From NCBI GenBank assembly GCA_964634885.1, contig CAZWLN010000034.1, forward strand, positions 1 through 46,352: a stretch of 46,352 nucleotides of DNA, written 5' to 3'. This stretch comes from DAINRZ01 sp964634885. GTDB taxonomy: Bacteria; Bacteroidota; Ignavibacteria; Kapaibacteriales; UBA2268. The notes under the pieces were generated by a model. The model saw only the letters and a list, made by a program, of their open reading frames with translations, had not been told where the DNA came from and searched no databases. Shown here one piece after another: positions 17,045 to 25,485 of this stretch (position 1 is the stretch's first letter; each line of letters opens with the position of its first letter). The position numbers and the translations under genes are program-made.

Positions 17045-17344
17045 TTACACTGAGAATGTCTTTTTGCTAAGGATGATTTTCCCTGCTTTAGGCCTTCCGG
17101 ACCTGGGCTGGTCGAAGAGTCCCTGCGGCCCTTTTTCGTTCCAGACTTCGAACCAGCGGCTGATGGTACCTTTGGTTACCTCGAAGATATCTGCGATGGT
17201 ATCTATCGGATAGCCCTTGTGGCTCAGAATAATCGCATGGGCTCTCTGTCTTGTTCTTTGGGAACTGCCGTATTGAGTAACAATTTTCAGTATCTCAATT
17301 TGTTCGCCCGAAAGCTCATTAATGAATCTCATTATCAACTCCAT
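17045..17344 (-). CDS. Solo helix-turn-helix protein resembling an IS630-type transposase N-terminus
   Basis: A protein of about 99 residues (ATG 17344; ATG 17332 and TTG 17365 are alternatives). Two HTH units are visible: RQRAHAIILSHKGYPIDTIADIFEVTKGTISRWFEVW, followed by GLFDQPRSGRP, the arm that normally leads into the DDE catalytic domain of IS630-like transposases. The frame stops soon after (KAGKIILSKKTFSV), and no DDE domain is found in the 200 bp downstream. It is therefore either a domesticated DNA-binding protein or a truncated insertion-sequence remnant. No terminal inverted repeats were seen around it. It diverges from the STAND ATPase gene. Confidence 0.7.
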   Translation of the reverse strand: MELIMRFINELSGEQIEILKIVTQYGSSQRTRQRAHAIILSHKGYPIDTIADIFEVTKGTISRWFEVWNEKGPQGLFDQPRSGRPKAGKIILSKKTFSV

Positions 17345-17525
17345 TACAAAATAACTTTTTTTCAAAAGCTAAAATCTTTAAGTTTGAATATTACATAATC
17401 ATGTAATTAGGTAAATTAATAGTATAAACCAACATAAAGTATTTGTTTGCAAAATACTATAATTGAAAATATTAATAAAGTTCCAAGTTCCTCCAAATTT
17501 TTGAAGGCGGCTTTTGCTCTGAAAA

Positions 17526-17538
17526 AGGTGGTCAGTTG
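17526..17538 (+). promoter_or_regulatory. Ribosome-binding site and TTG start of the STAND ATPase gene
   Basis: The purine-rich AAGGTGG just upstream of TTG 17536 fixes this non-ATG start. The next in-frame Met is about 90 codons downstream and would remove the conserved N-terminal domain. Confidence 0.6.
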
Positions 17539-20046
17539 AAAGAGAAATTCAAGTATGGCGACAAAGAGATTAAGGAACTCCGGTCCGAGATAGAAATCAG
17601 GTTTAAAAGGCAAATACTGACGCACCGCGATTGTGAACTTCTTTCCAACGACATCAAAGAAACCACCGGTACAGCCATCAGCGTCAGCACTTTACGCCGG
17701 CTTTACGGGTTCGACGTTTCCGAGAGTTTCCCCTCGCACTACACTCTCGACACACTTTCGGTTTACTGCGGCTATCATTCATGGCAGCAGTTTACGGCAA
17801 TGAAAAAAACTACGACAGGGTCGAGGCTGATCAGCACAAGAACCGCCGTTGAGAGCGCACCGGAAGTCTTCGACTGGAGTGAACTCAAGAAAGAGGCGCA
17901 TAAGGTTACGGATTACAGCATCAAAGCGCTTGACAGGAAGTTCGGCAATTATTACCGCTGTGTTACTCCCGGACAGGCTTTTTCAGAGAGGTTGACAGGG
18001 TTCCTTGGGTCCGACAAAACTGCATGTGCGGTGATCGCTCCCAGCGGCAGCGGCAAGACCACGATGCTTGCCAGGGTAGTGGAGCAGTTCTGGCATAATG
18101 AGGACTGCCTCTATCCCGATGACATTTGCTGGTTCATCGACGCTTCACTGCTCAACGTCCTGATCAACAGTAATTTTGACATACTGCACTGGCTTGCAGC
18201 CCAATTCGGTGTCGAACGCCGGAACATAAGGGAATACTATAAGAACAACCCGGGGGAAAAGCACGGAAGGATAATCCTGATTTTCGATTCCATAGATGAT
18301 ATTATCAGTAAAGGCATCAACCTGTCGGAGATATTCAACCTGATAATCAATTTCGTTGCCACCAATGAAGAGAGCAGTTGGTTCAAAATGGTATTGTCCA
18401 TCAGGAACGATTCCTGGAACAAATTCCTGCAGTTCCACAAACCTTTCGACAACCTTCTGGACCAGTGGTACGAGACACCGTTCGTGTCTTACAACGATGA
18501 TTTTACAAATGTTCCCCTGCTTGACAATTCTGAGATAGATGAATTTATCTCTTTGTATTGCAGGAAATTGCCGCTCAATCTGCTTGTCGAGCTTAACAAT
18601 GCGGTAATATCGCGCCATTTCGAAAAATACCTTGTAAAACCCGAATTCCTGTATATCTTTCTTTCCATTGTAGTCAATGAAAAGAAGGTGCCGGGCAACG
18701 AGGTAATACTCATCAGCCGTTACTTAGAGGAATATATTTTCTATGACAATCTGTCCGAGGAGAAGCAGTTGATCCTCGAAAATCTTGCCGGATTGATATT
18801 TCAGCAGAAAAAGAGCCGTTCGATAATGAAAAACAGGCTGTTGGCTTCCTTTGAAGGAAAAGACATACACAAAGCCTATGATTCTCTTTTGTCTGTAGGG
18901 ATAATAAAAGAGAGGATGAATTTTAACAAGTACGGTTCTTTTACCATGTATGTTAGTTTCTCTGAAGATTATATATACGAGTACCTGACCATCCTGAACA
19001 AAGTCAAAAAGGGTTTTCATTTCGACAATGACAGCCTTAAGCGAATATTTGACAATTTCCCCGAGAACAGTATCAGGGCGCAATTAATCCTCTGGTTTGT
19101 AAAGCTTGCAGTCTTCAATGCAAAGTATGATTTCATCGACGGGCTGCCTTCTTTTTTCAATTCAATCAGGCCGGGGTTAAGCCCCGAGGACTATTGGAGC
19201 ATATTCTATCCCGTTATTGAATACATTGGTACCATAATGAGGTTTAACACAAGGGCGTCGGGTTTCCTTGTGCCCAGGTTTGCCAATGACAGTAACTGGA
19301 GGAAAATGTATTTTGAAACATTTGTCGATCTCGATTATTTGCAGGTTAATTACGGGCTGTTCCTCGAAATATACCTGGATTACTCGGAGGATGTTGACTC
19401 AAAGCTATTTGCACATACCAGGCTGCTTTTACGAAGCCTGATGATGAAAAATTTCCAGGACTCCCAATCTATTGCAAAGAAAATAGCAGGTTTCAATTCA
19501 AATAATTCCAAATCGCTTTTTAAGAATCTCCTGATGCAGATATTCCTGTCATTCGATGATGCATTCAGCCGTAAGTCAGTCAATCCTGCCGTTAAAAAAC
19601 GCCTGATTAATTGCGAAAAGTTGATATACAATGAAGACTTCAACGAACTGCAGAGTATCTTATCAGCCTATTTTGCCGTCATGAACAATATCGGCGAGTG
19701 GGAAAGGACTATTGAAATATGCAGGAATACGGGTATTTCCCACTCCCGTAAAAGTACCGCCATACCCGAAAGTTACTCGTTCTTTTCAGAACTGCTCTAT
19801 GCAGACGCACTAATTAAGGCCGGCAAACGAACAGAAGCCAGGATAGTACTCAATAGGCTTGCCAGGCCCGGTTTCATTTTAAACCGCAACTTCTTCGAAC
19901 TGTGTTTCTTCATCGTTAATGCAAGATATTTCAAAGCTGAGAACAAACACGATGCATCTGAGATAGAGCTGCAAAAAGCAAAAGCGATTGCCTGGAAATA
20001 CGGCTTCGATTACATGATTGATATTATTGAGCAAGAGTGCAGATAA
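17536..20046 (+). CDS. STAND/NACHT-like P-loop ATPase with N-terminal HTH-like domain
   Basis: An 836-residue cytoplasmic protein. Residues 15-90 form a domain (CELLSNDIKETTGTAISVST, LRRLYGF, FTLDTLSVYCGYHSWQQF-like) that recurs at the N-terminus of many FCB-group regulators and resembles a DNA-binding HTH. Residues about 145-420 are a P-loop NTPase: Walker A APSGSGKTTM (168-177) and Walker B IILIFDSIDD (246-255), with a downstream arginine-rich sensor region. The C-terminal 400 residues are helical and repeat-like, ending in TPR-like helices. STAND ATPases act as signal-gated switches and are often found in defence or regulation. No effector domain (nuclease, TIR, protease) was recognised, so function is open. 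Confidence 0.82.
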   Translation: MKEKFKYGDKEIKELRSEIEIRFKRQILTHRDCELLSNDIKETTGTAISVSTLRRLYGFDVSESFPSHYTLDTLSVYCGYHSWQQFTAMKKTTTGSRLISTRTAVESAPEVFDWSELKKEAHKVTDYSIKALDRKFGNYYRCVTPGQAFSERLTGFLGSDKTACAVIAPSGSGKTTMLARVVEQFWHNEDCLYPDDICWFIDASLLNVLINSNFDILHWLAAQFGVERRNIREYYKNNPGEKHGRIILIFDSIDDIISKGINLSEIFNLIINFVATNEESSWFKMVLSIRNDSWNKFLQFHKPFDNLLDQWYETPFVSYNDDFTNVPLLDNSEIDEFISLYCRKLPLNLLVELNNAVISRHFEKYLVKPEFLYIFLSIVVNEKKVPGNEVILISRYLEEYIFYDNLSEEKQLILENLAGLIFQQKKSRSIMKNRLLASFEGKDIHKAYDSLLSVGIIKERMNFNKYGSFTMYVSFSEDYIYEYLTILNKVKKGFHFDNDSLKRIFDNFPENSIRAQLILWFVKLAVFNAKYDFIDGLPSFFNSIRPGLSPEDYWSIFYPVIEYIGTIMRFNTRASGFLVPRFANDSNWRKMYFETFVDLDYLQVNYGLFLEIYLDYSEDVDSKLFAHTRLLLRSLMMKNFQDSQSIAKKIAGFNSNNSKSLFKNLLMQIFLSFDDAFSRKSVNPAVKKRLINCEKLIYNEDFNELQSILSAYFAVMNNIGEWERTIEICRNTGISHSRKSTAIPESYSFFSELLYADALIKAGKRTEARIVLNRLARPGFILNRNFFELCFFIVNARYFKAENKHDASEIELQKAKAIAWKYGFDYMIDIIEQECR

Positions 20047-20175
20047 GCTCATTAATATCAAGACGATAGCGCAGGCTTTCCTGGAAAATAAATAATAATT
20101 TTCATTTTTAACCGTTTCCTTATTATTTAGGTAATTGATTGAATAAAAAGGAAATTTGAGGAAGGTAACGGCATA

Positions 20176-21834
20176 ATGAGGTTTAAAAAAGTTCTGATTT
20201 TTGTATTAATGTTTTCGTTGATCAATCCGCTCCCATATATAGATTATTTCATTTCAACAGTATATGCAGCCCCGGCCAAAGCAAAGAACACAAACAAAAC
20301 CAAATCGAAGGCCGGAGTAAAGTCAAAATCCAAGACAAAGCCCAAGGCCGGTTCAAAATCGTCAAAAAGCAGTAAGTCAAAGAACAGCAAGAAAAAGGGT
20401 AAATCGAAAAGACACGGGAAATCGAAGCCCATTGTTCGTACACCTGTATTTGAGATTCTAAAGGTTGACACTCTTTCGCCCGGTGTCTATTACAAAAAAG
20501 TACGTATCGGCAGTTCAAAGTATCCGCCAATTACAGCCCATGTCCTTGAAGGCGACCTTTCCAACCCCGATAATAAACTTGAGATACTCAAAGCCAACGG
20601 CAATTCCACCGGGCTTGCACGGCTGCACGACATCATCAGGGGACACAATCAAAAAGCAGGCAATTATGAAGTCAAAGGCGCCGTCAACGGCAGTTACTGG
20701 ATGGCCTATTATAATTACCCCATCGGTACGACGGTCATCGACGGGGACGTTGTAGAACTGGACAACAAGTGGTACACCGGCCTGTTTGACACCAAAGGGC
20801 AGTTGTACATCGATAATTTCAAGACAAAAGCCACAATTACTTCGGGCAGGAACAAGTATGAGGTCGAGCATGTAAACAGGCGTACCGACGATGAAGGTGT
20901 CGTCCTTTACAACCACTTCGGGGGAAATAAGATACCGTATTTCATCAACAGGCCGGCGGAAGAAGTGATGGCTGAGATTGCCGAAGAGAACAGGATTGAC
21001 CGTGAGCTGACCGACACAACCTTTGCTGAGTTCTCTGTCGATGACGACGACGAAGATGAGCCAATCGACACTCTCGAATTCCAGAGCGAACTTCACAAAC
21101 TGGAACGGAATTCTTATCTTGAACTCCATTCTGTGAAATATGTACTGAAACAACTTGCTAAGCCTGCCATCAACAAGGATATTCCATGTATTGTTACTGC
21201 TGTCGATTCCGGTGTCGTTGCCATGCCCGTTGACGGCTTTGTACTTACACCCGGTACCGGCGCAGGCTTGAAACTGCACCAGGGCGACACCGTTACTGTA
21301 CGTTTCAACACTGACCTGATGTGCAACACAGTTTTCGGAGACGGTGTTGCGGGAATGCCGCGACTCGTAAACAACGGCGTACAGGCAAAGATATCCGGAG
21401 GACACTATTACAAGCGCTCAAAGAAGGGTAAGAAAAAGAAGAAGAAAGGCAAGAAGTCAACAAAAGGCAAAAAGAAAGGTAAGAAAGGCAGGAAAAGAGG
21501 TAAGAAGGGCAGGAGAGGAAGATATGCCAGGTCAAACCGCTTCTTCTACGGTTTTGTACCGAGGACTGCTCTCGGAGTCTCCGAAGACAAGAAGACCGTG
21601 TACCTTGTTTCAGTTCCGGCGTCAAACCTTGACTATATGACATATATCATGAAGGAACTGGGTTCCTGGTCGGCAGTCAACCTTGACGGCGGCGGTTCAA
21701 CAGTGATGGTAATCGACGACAGGAACGTTGTAGGCCGTACCGAATACTCCCGTAGAATATCGATCGGTGTCGGCATCTCCGTCCGCAATCATCAGCAGAA
21801 CGATGCAGGAGACAAGCCTTTTGGAGATAGATAG
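20176..21834 (+). CDS. Secreted phosphodiester glycosidase-family (NAGPA/DUF2233) protein with Lys/Arg-rich inserts
   Basis: A 552-residue exported protein. The signal peptide is MRFKKVLIFVLMFSLINPLPYIDYFISTVYA. Residues 34-84 are Lys/Ser/Gly-rich and strongly basic. The phosphodiester glycosidase domain (PF09992 type) follows, with VKGAVNGSYW (about 168-177), GVVLYNHFGG, RTALGVSEDKKTVYLVSV and AVNLDGGGSTVMV. Two inserts interrupt it: an acidic patch (SVDDDDEDEP, near 292) and a second basic block at about 412-455 (KKGKKKKKKGKK and similar). Relatives remove GlcNAc from phosphodiesters such as mannose-6-phosphate precursors or wall polymers. The basic blocks suggest binding to a polyanion, which is inference. 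The next gene overlaps its 3' end. Confidence 0.88.
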   Translation: MRFKKVLIFVLMFSLINPLPYIDYFISTVYAAPAKAKNTNKTKSKAGVKSKSKTKPKAGSKSSKSSKSKNSKKKGKSKRHGKSKPIVRTPVFEILKVDTLSPGVYYKKVRIGSSKYPPITAHVLEGDLSNPDNKLEILKANGNSTGLARLHDIIRGHNQKAGNYEVKGAVNGSYWMAYYNYPIGTTVIDGDVVELDNKWYTGLFDTKGQLYIDNFKTKATITSGRNKYEVEHVNRRTDDEGVVLYNHFGGNKIPYFINRPAEEVMAEIAEENRIDRELTDTTFAEFSVDDDDEDEPIDTLEFQSELHKLERNSYLELHSVKYVLKQLAKPAINKDIPCIVTAVDSGVVAMPVDGFVLTPGTGAGLKLHQGDTVTVRFNTDLMCNTVFGDGVAGMPRLVNNGVQAKISGGHYYKRSKKGKKKKKKGKKSTKGKKKGKKGRKRGKKGRRGRYARSNRFFYGFVPRTALGVSEDKKTVYLVSVPASNLDYMTYIMKELGSWSAVNLDGGGSTVMVIDDRNVVGRTEYSRRISIGVGISVRNHQQNDAGDKPFGDR

Positions 21835-22771
21835 CAGTGTGATCGGGTGGCTTTCGTCAGAAGAGTACCCTTCTTTAAGATACAGGGTTTTAACGGAGTT
21901 GCTCGACTATCCCGAAAGTGACCGCAGGGTAATTGAAGTTAAAAATCATATAGCTGATTCGCCTGCAGTAAAGGCAATTATGTCTAAAATGGAACCTGAC
22001 GGGTACTGGCTGCAGCTTAAACCGGGAACAAAGGAGTATTACGGAGACGGTGTAGTTTACGGCAGCTTCGCTACAACCCACTTTTGTCTGTCCTATCTTT
22101 CCGAGCTGGGGATGACAAAGGAGAATCTTTCGGTAGCAAAAGCAGCAGATCGCTATCTTAACCTGCAAAGTGACGACGGAGACTGGTGGAGCCACTTGTC
22201 CTGCCTCTATGGTTACAATGTCAGGACATTCCTTAAGCTGGGTTACAAGGGCGACTCCAGACTGCAAAAGACGATTAAACTTATGCTTGACACCGATCGG
22301 CGGGACCACGGCTATCTTTGTGATATGCATGAAAAGCGCAGCCGCAGGAAAAAAAGTTGCATCAGAGGCGCAGCCAAGGTGTTGATGGCTTTTTCAGAAC
22401 TGCCGGAGTATTGGGATCATCCGAGATGCCTTTCGCTCGTAGGCTATTTCATGGACAGGGAAGGCATATTCACGATGAAAGACAGGAGCCGCTATGTTAA
22501 CAAGGATATACTTTCCAATTCATTTCCTGTAATATGGCGCACCAATCTCTGGGAGATATTGTACTCATTGAGTAAGATGGGCTATGGGAACGATCCACAC
22601 CTTGACAGGGCGTGGGCCCTTTTACACAGTATGCAGGATGAAAAAGGCAGGCTTAAACTCGATTGGACTCCAAGCCAGGCACCCTGGAAGGTAGGCAAAC
22701 GGGGAGAGTACAGCCGGTGGCTTACATTCTATGCCTTGCTGGCAGAGAAATACCGGAACGTCAGGCAGTAA
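21803..22771 (+). CDS. Alpha/alpha-toroid (prenyltransferase/squalene-oxidase-like repeat) protein
   Basis: A 322-residue protein from ATG 21803 (an earlier in-frame start at 21767 is possible). It overlaps the glycosidase by 32 bp, implying translational coupling. It shows repeated helical pairs with the toroid motif: YGSFATTHFCLSYLSELG, AADRYLNLQSDDGDWW, SCLYGYNVRTFLKLGY, AWALLHSMQDEKGRLKLDW. These resemble QW-type repeats of terpene cyclases and related toroids, but no DxDD catalytic motif is seen. No signal peptide is evident. The function is unknown; relatives are often annotated only as prenyltransferase-like. Confidence 0.75.
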   Translation: MQETSLLEIDSSVIGWLSSEEYPSLRYRVLTELLDYPESDRRVIEVKNHIADSPAVKAIMSKMEPDGYWLQLKPGTKEYYGDGVVYGSFATTHFCLSYLSELGMTKENLSVAKAADRYLNLQSDDGDWWSHLSCLYGYNVRTFLKLGYKGDSRLQKTIKLMLDTDRRDHGYLCDMHEKRSRRKKSCIRGAAKVLMAFSELPEYWDHPRCLSLVGYFMDREGIFTMKDRSRYVNKDILSNSFPVIWRTNLWEILYSLSKMGYGNDPHLDRAWALLHSMQDEKGRLKLDWTPSQAPWKVGKRGEYSRWLTFYALLAEKYRNVRQ

Positions 22772-22869
22772 ATCACTCATTCGATTATTCCCACAATTAT
22801 TTACTTGATAATTTCATAAATGCTTACTATATTTGGTAATAGTTAAGTATTGACTGTGAGTGGGGATAC

Positions 22870-24032
22870 ATGGAACTGAACAACGTCGATCTGTTAAAAA
22901 TCAATCTTCGCAATGATATCATATTTAAGTATGTTTTTGCAACGGAAAAATCACATGGTATATTGATTAGTCTGCTCAACGCCATTTTCATAGACAGCGG
23001 ACAAGAACTTATATCAAAGATTGTATATATGAATCCGTTGAATCTGAAGGAATACCTGACAGATAAATCAACAATCATTGATATTAAAGCGAAAGATGAG
23101 AAGGGAAGACTCTACAATATTGAGATGCAGGTAAAAAAAGAACAGGATTTCATACCAAGGGTAATATTTTACAATACAAAAATGTTTTCCGGACAGCTTG
23201 AAGAGTCCCATGGCTATGAAAAACTTAATAAAACAATATCTATCATATTCACAGATTTTGTGCTCTTAAAGAGCGAGAATTCCATACACAATATTTACAG
23301 GATACTGAACGTTAAGAGCAGTAAGGAATTGGATGACATGGTGGAGTTCCACTTCATCGAGTTGCCAAAGTACAGGGACGATAAGAACTATGAAGACCCG
23401 ATAAACCGGTGGCTTTATGCCATGATTAACGGGGAATCATTAATAAACCATCCGGACAGGATACCGGATAGGATAAAAAAGGAGACAATGATTATGAAAG
23501 CAATAAAGAAAATGGAGAAAGCTGCTGCCGATCCTGATGTCAGGGCGATCATGGAATACCGTGAGAAGGCTGTCAGGGACGAAGCTAACCGTTTAGCCTA
23601 CGCAACAAAAAAGGCAATACTACTCGGTGAAAAAAGAGGTGAGAAGAGAGGCGAAAAGAGAGGAGAAAAGAGAGGTATGTTACTCGGCGAAAAGAGAGGA
23701 TTAGAACTCGGCGAAAAGAGAGNNNNNNNNNNNNNNNNNNNNNNNNNNNNNNNNNNNNNNNNNNNNNNNNNNNNNNNNNNNNNNNNNNNNNNNNNNNNNN
23801 NNNNNNNNNNNNNNNNNNNNNNAAGAGAGGTATGTTACTCGGCGAAAAGAGAGGATTAGAACTCGGCGAAAAGAGAGGATTAGAACTCGGCGAAAAGAGA
23901 GGATTAGAACTCGGCGAAAAGAGAGCCAAGGAAATGGTTGCTCTTCAGTTGTTGTCAATGAAAATGAGTATTGACGAAATTATGAAAGCGACAGGCCTGT
24001 CAAAGACTGACATCCAAAAGCTTAAACAATGA
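22870..24032 (+). CDS. Rpn-family PD-(D/E)XK nuclease, locus 1 (interrupted by an assembly gap)
   Basis: The N-terminal 200 residues are an Rpn/PDDEXK_2 (PF12784-like) nuclease: LRNDIIFKYVFATEKS, LLNAIFIDSG, then the catalytic block STIIDIKAKDEKGRLYNIEMQ (Asp71, Glu85-x-Gln87). Rpn proteins are DNA endonucleases linked to recombination and, in E. coli, to phage defence. From about residue 209 the C-terminal part begins (MKAIKKMEKAAADPDVRAIM), runs through a Lys/Arg/Glu repeat (GEKRG, then LGEKRGLE units) and ends in a small helical tail (MSIDEIMKATGLSKTDIQKLKQ). The two sides of the 100-N gap are in different frames only because the gap length is arbitrary. A strong internal ribosome site lies at 23479-23484. 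Confidence 0.85.
23479..23496 (+). promoter_or_regulatory. Internal Shine-Dalgarno site within Rpn locus 1
   Basis: AAGGAG at 23479-23484 lies 3 nt before ATG 23488 and 9 nt before ATG 23494, both in frame with the nuclease. The duplicated stub downstream starts at the equivalent of ATG 23494, pointing to this codon as a real start. Confidence 0.6.
23494..24032 (+). CDS. Predicted intragenic small protein (Rpn-S type) of locus 1
   Basis: In frame with the Rpn nuclease, ATG 23494 with its Shine-Dalgarno site would give a separate product consisting of the C-terminal third: MKAIKKMEKAAADPDVRAIM, a repeat region of unknown length (assembly gap) and the LSKTDIQKLKQ tail. For E. coli-type Rpn proteins, internally initiated C-terminal small proteins have been reported to block the toxicity of the full nuclease. 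Assigning that antitoxin role here is inference from the conserved start site and its precise duplication in both loci. Confidence 0.5.
23626..23925 (+). repeat. Coding tandem repeat of Rpn locus 1
   Basis: 12-bp units coding GEKR, then 24-bp units coding LGEKRGLE, on both sides of the N gap. The sequence right after the gap repeats the block before it (GTATGTTACTCGGCG onward). The copy number is unknown because the assembly broke here. Confidence 0.85.
23723..23822. other. Assembly gap (100 N) in Rpn locus 1
   Basis: Exactly 100 N, the conventional placeholder for a gap of unknown length, lying inside the tandem repeat of the nuclease gene. Confidence 0.98.
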
Positions 24033-24081
24033 AAGCAATAAAGAAAATGGAGAAAGCTGCTGCCGATCCTGATGTCAGGGC
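24029..24081 (+). repeat. 53-bp duplicated start of the intragenic ORF after the Rpn stop
   Basis: Identical to 23494-23546. The ATG at 24029 overlaps the nuclease TGA as ATGA, and the copy codes for MKAIKKMEKAAADPDVRA before diverging and stopping after 22 codons. It looks like the stub of a duplicated C-terminal cassette. Confidence 0.9.
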
Positions 24082-24215
24082 ATTTGTTACTTATTGATTG
24101 ATATTAAGCCACTTGATCCGCAGGTCATTTTACTGACATTAGCTTTAATGTCGTCAAGGATGAAATTCAATAATCCCGGATTGTGCATTAGATAACCCAA
24201 AACACGGAATATCCA

Positions 24216-24250
24216 ACCACCCCTGACCCCTCCTTATCCAGGGAGGGAAA
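24216..24250. repeat. REP-like element, second copy
   Basis: CCACCCCTGACCCCTCC with a stem CCCTCC/GGAGGG (24228-24233 with 24242-24247). Related in order and composition to the minus strand of 12635-12668. Confidence 0.6.
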
Positions 24251-24358
24251 AACTGTAAATTGTTATATATCAATTATATATGTAATATTTACAACTCCTA
24301 ACGCATTATCCGTGATAATGATTATTCCTTTTGGCTCAGACAATTATGAAAACATTGA

Positions 24359-24379
24359 AACCGGAAGATTTTTCCGGTT
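24359..24379 (-). terminator. Hairpin 3' of the T9SS cargo gene
   Basis: 8-bp perfect stem AACCGGAA/TTCCGGTT with a 5-nt loop, 38 bp past the stop of the minus-strand gene at 24417. The T tract after it on the minus strand is short, so it is a weak terminator. Confidence 0.5.
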
Positions 24380-24416
24380 CCATGTCAACAATATAAGGTC
24401 TGTAATAAAATCAGGA

Positions 24417-25409
24417 CTACTTTGCCAGAATCATATTACCTGTCTGTTTACCTGATTGTGTTGTGATGGTATAGGTGTAGGTACCGGCAGGAAGACTCTT
24501 GTATTTGGCTGCATTGAAGACAAATGAGTGTTCTCCTTCACCAAGTTCGCCGTCGAAGAGTTCTGCAACTTTTTTCCCGTTGCTGTCAAATATTGATAGG
24601 TTAACATCCTGGGCCTCATCGAGAGAAAATTTAATTGTTGTTTTCTCACTGAAAGGATTGGGAGCGTTGGAAAGCGGACTACCCTGAGATGATTCTCTTT
24701 TCCTGGAGGAGAAACTCTGTCGGATGGAAATCTTTTGTCTGTCCTGCGATAGTTTGCCGTCCCAGAGCATGAAATGTACTCCCGAATTTTCTTTGTTCCT
24801 GTCGGGAAGGAATTTCATCGAACCGGGAGTCTTTTCTTCGATTCCCTGGTACATCCTTTTATGCTGTTTTGCACCGGAGAGTTCACTGCTGTGTTGTTCC
24901 TTCCAGTCCTTGATGATTTTTTCGACATCATTTCTCCATTCTTCCTTTTTACCAGATGATTCATCGGCAATCTTTCCGAGTGTTTCCTTGTATTTATCAG
25001 CAAGAGAAGCAGTCTCTTTGTATATGGCCTTTAGTTCTTCTTTGGAATTACTCCTGATTTCATTCCTCTTATTTCTTAATTCCTTAACATCTGCTTCTTC
25101 GCTGCTTTTGGTCTCATTGAAAGCTTGTTTCATGTCTTCTGCCTGTTCCTTCAGGATGGCATCTTTTTTAGCCCGCAATTGTATTAGTATTGCAAGGTCT
25201 TCTTTTGTCATTGCATTCTCAAGTTTTGATTTCCATTGCAAGAGAAGGGGTTGTATATTCTTTGCAGTGTATGATTGTATTGTGTCTTTCAGTTCTTTAA
25301 TGAAAGCTCTGCCTTCGGGCTGAACAGCGGTTGCTGCTGTAGCGGCGTACAAAAAGCCTATCGTTAACGCTGTGGCCAGTCTTATTCTGTTTATTGTTCC
25401 TTTTCTCAT
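24417..25409 (-). CDS. Secreted coiled-coil protein with type IX secretion C-terminal tail
   Basis: A 330-residue protein. The signal peptide is MRKGTINRIRLATALTIGFLYAATAATA. Residues about 35-180 are highly charged and helical (many K/E heptads such as KELRNKRNEIRSNSKEELKAIY), consistent with a coiled coil. A linker follows. Residues about 248-330 form a T9SS sorting domain of the Por_Secre_tail type: NAPNPFSEKTTIKFSL, VNLSIFDSNGKKVAELFDGE, LPAGTYTYTI, and the end TGNMILAK. It is therefore predicted to cross the outer membrane by the type IX system and be released or surface-anchored. Its function outside the cell is unknown. This tail is the best phylum-level marker in the window. Confidence 0.87.
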   Translation of the reverse strand: MRKGTINRIRLATALTIGFLYAATAATAVQPEGRAFIKELKDTIQSYTAKNIQPLLLQWKSKLENAMTKEDLAILIQLRAKKDAILKEQAEDMKQAFNETKSSEEADVKELRNKRNEIRSNSKEELKAIYKETASLADKYKETLGKIADESSGKKEEWRNDVEKIIKDWKEQHSSELSGAKQHKRMYQGIEEKTPGSMKFLPDRNKENSGVHFMLWDGKLSQDRQKISIRQSFSSRKRESSQGSPLSNAPNPFSEKTTIKFSLDEAQDVNLSIFDSNGKKVAELFDGELGEGEHSFVFNAAKYKSLPAGTYTYTITTQSGKQTGNMILAK

Positions 25410-25485
25410 TTTTTACTCCATCACGATTCTTACTAATATTCAAAGTTTAAATATTAGACCATCGAAAATGAAAAAAGGTTTAAAG

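Larger units (their letters stand above)
24033..24416. other. 384-bp intergenic region after Rpn locus 1
   Basis: Holds the 53-bp stub, an AT-rich stretch, the REP-like element at 24216-24250 and the hairpin at 24359-24379. No gene is visible. Confidence 0.6.

Noticed and set aside
20515..21405. 296-codon frame antisense to the phosphodiester glycosidase
   Set aside because: No recognisable motif; mirror of a well-supported gene.
24029..24097. 22-codon frame after Rpn locus 1 as a functional small gene
   Set aside because: It ends soon after the duplicated 53 bp in unrelated sequence, so it is better described as a truncated stub.
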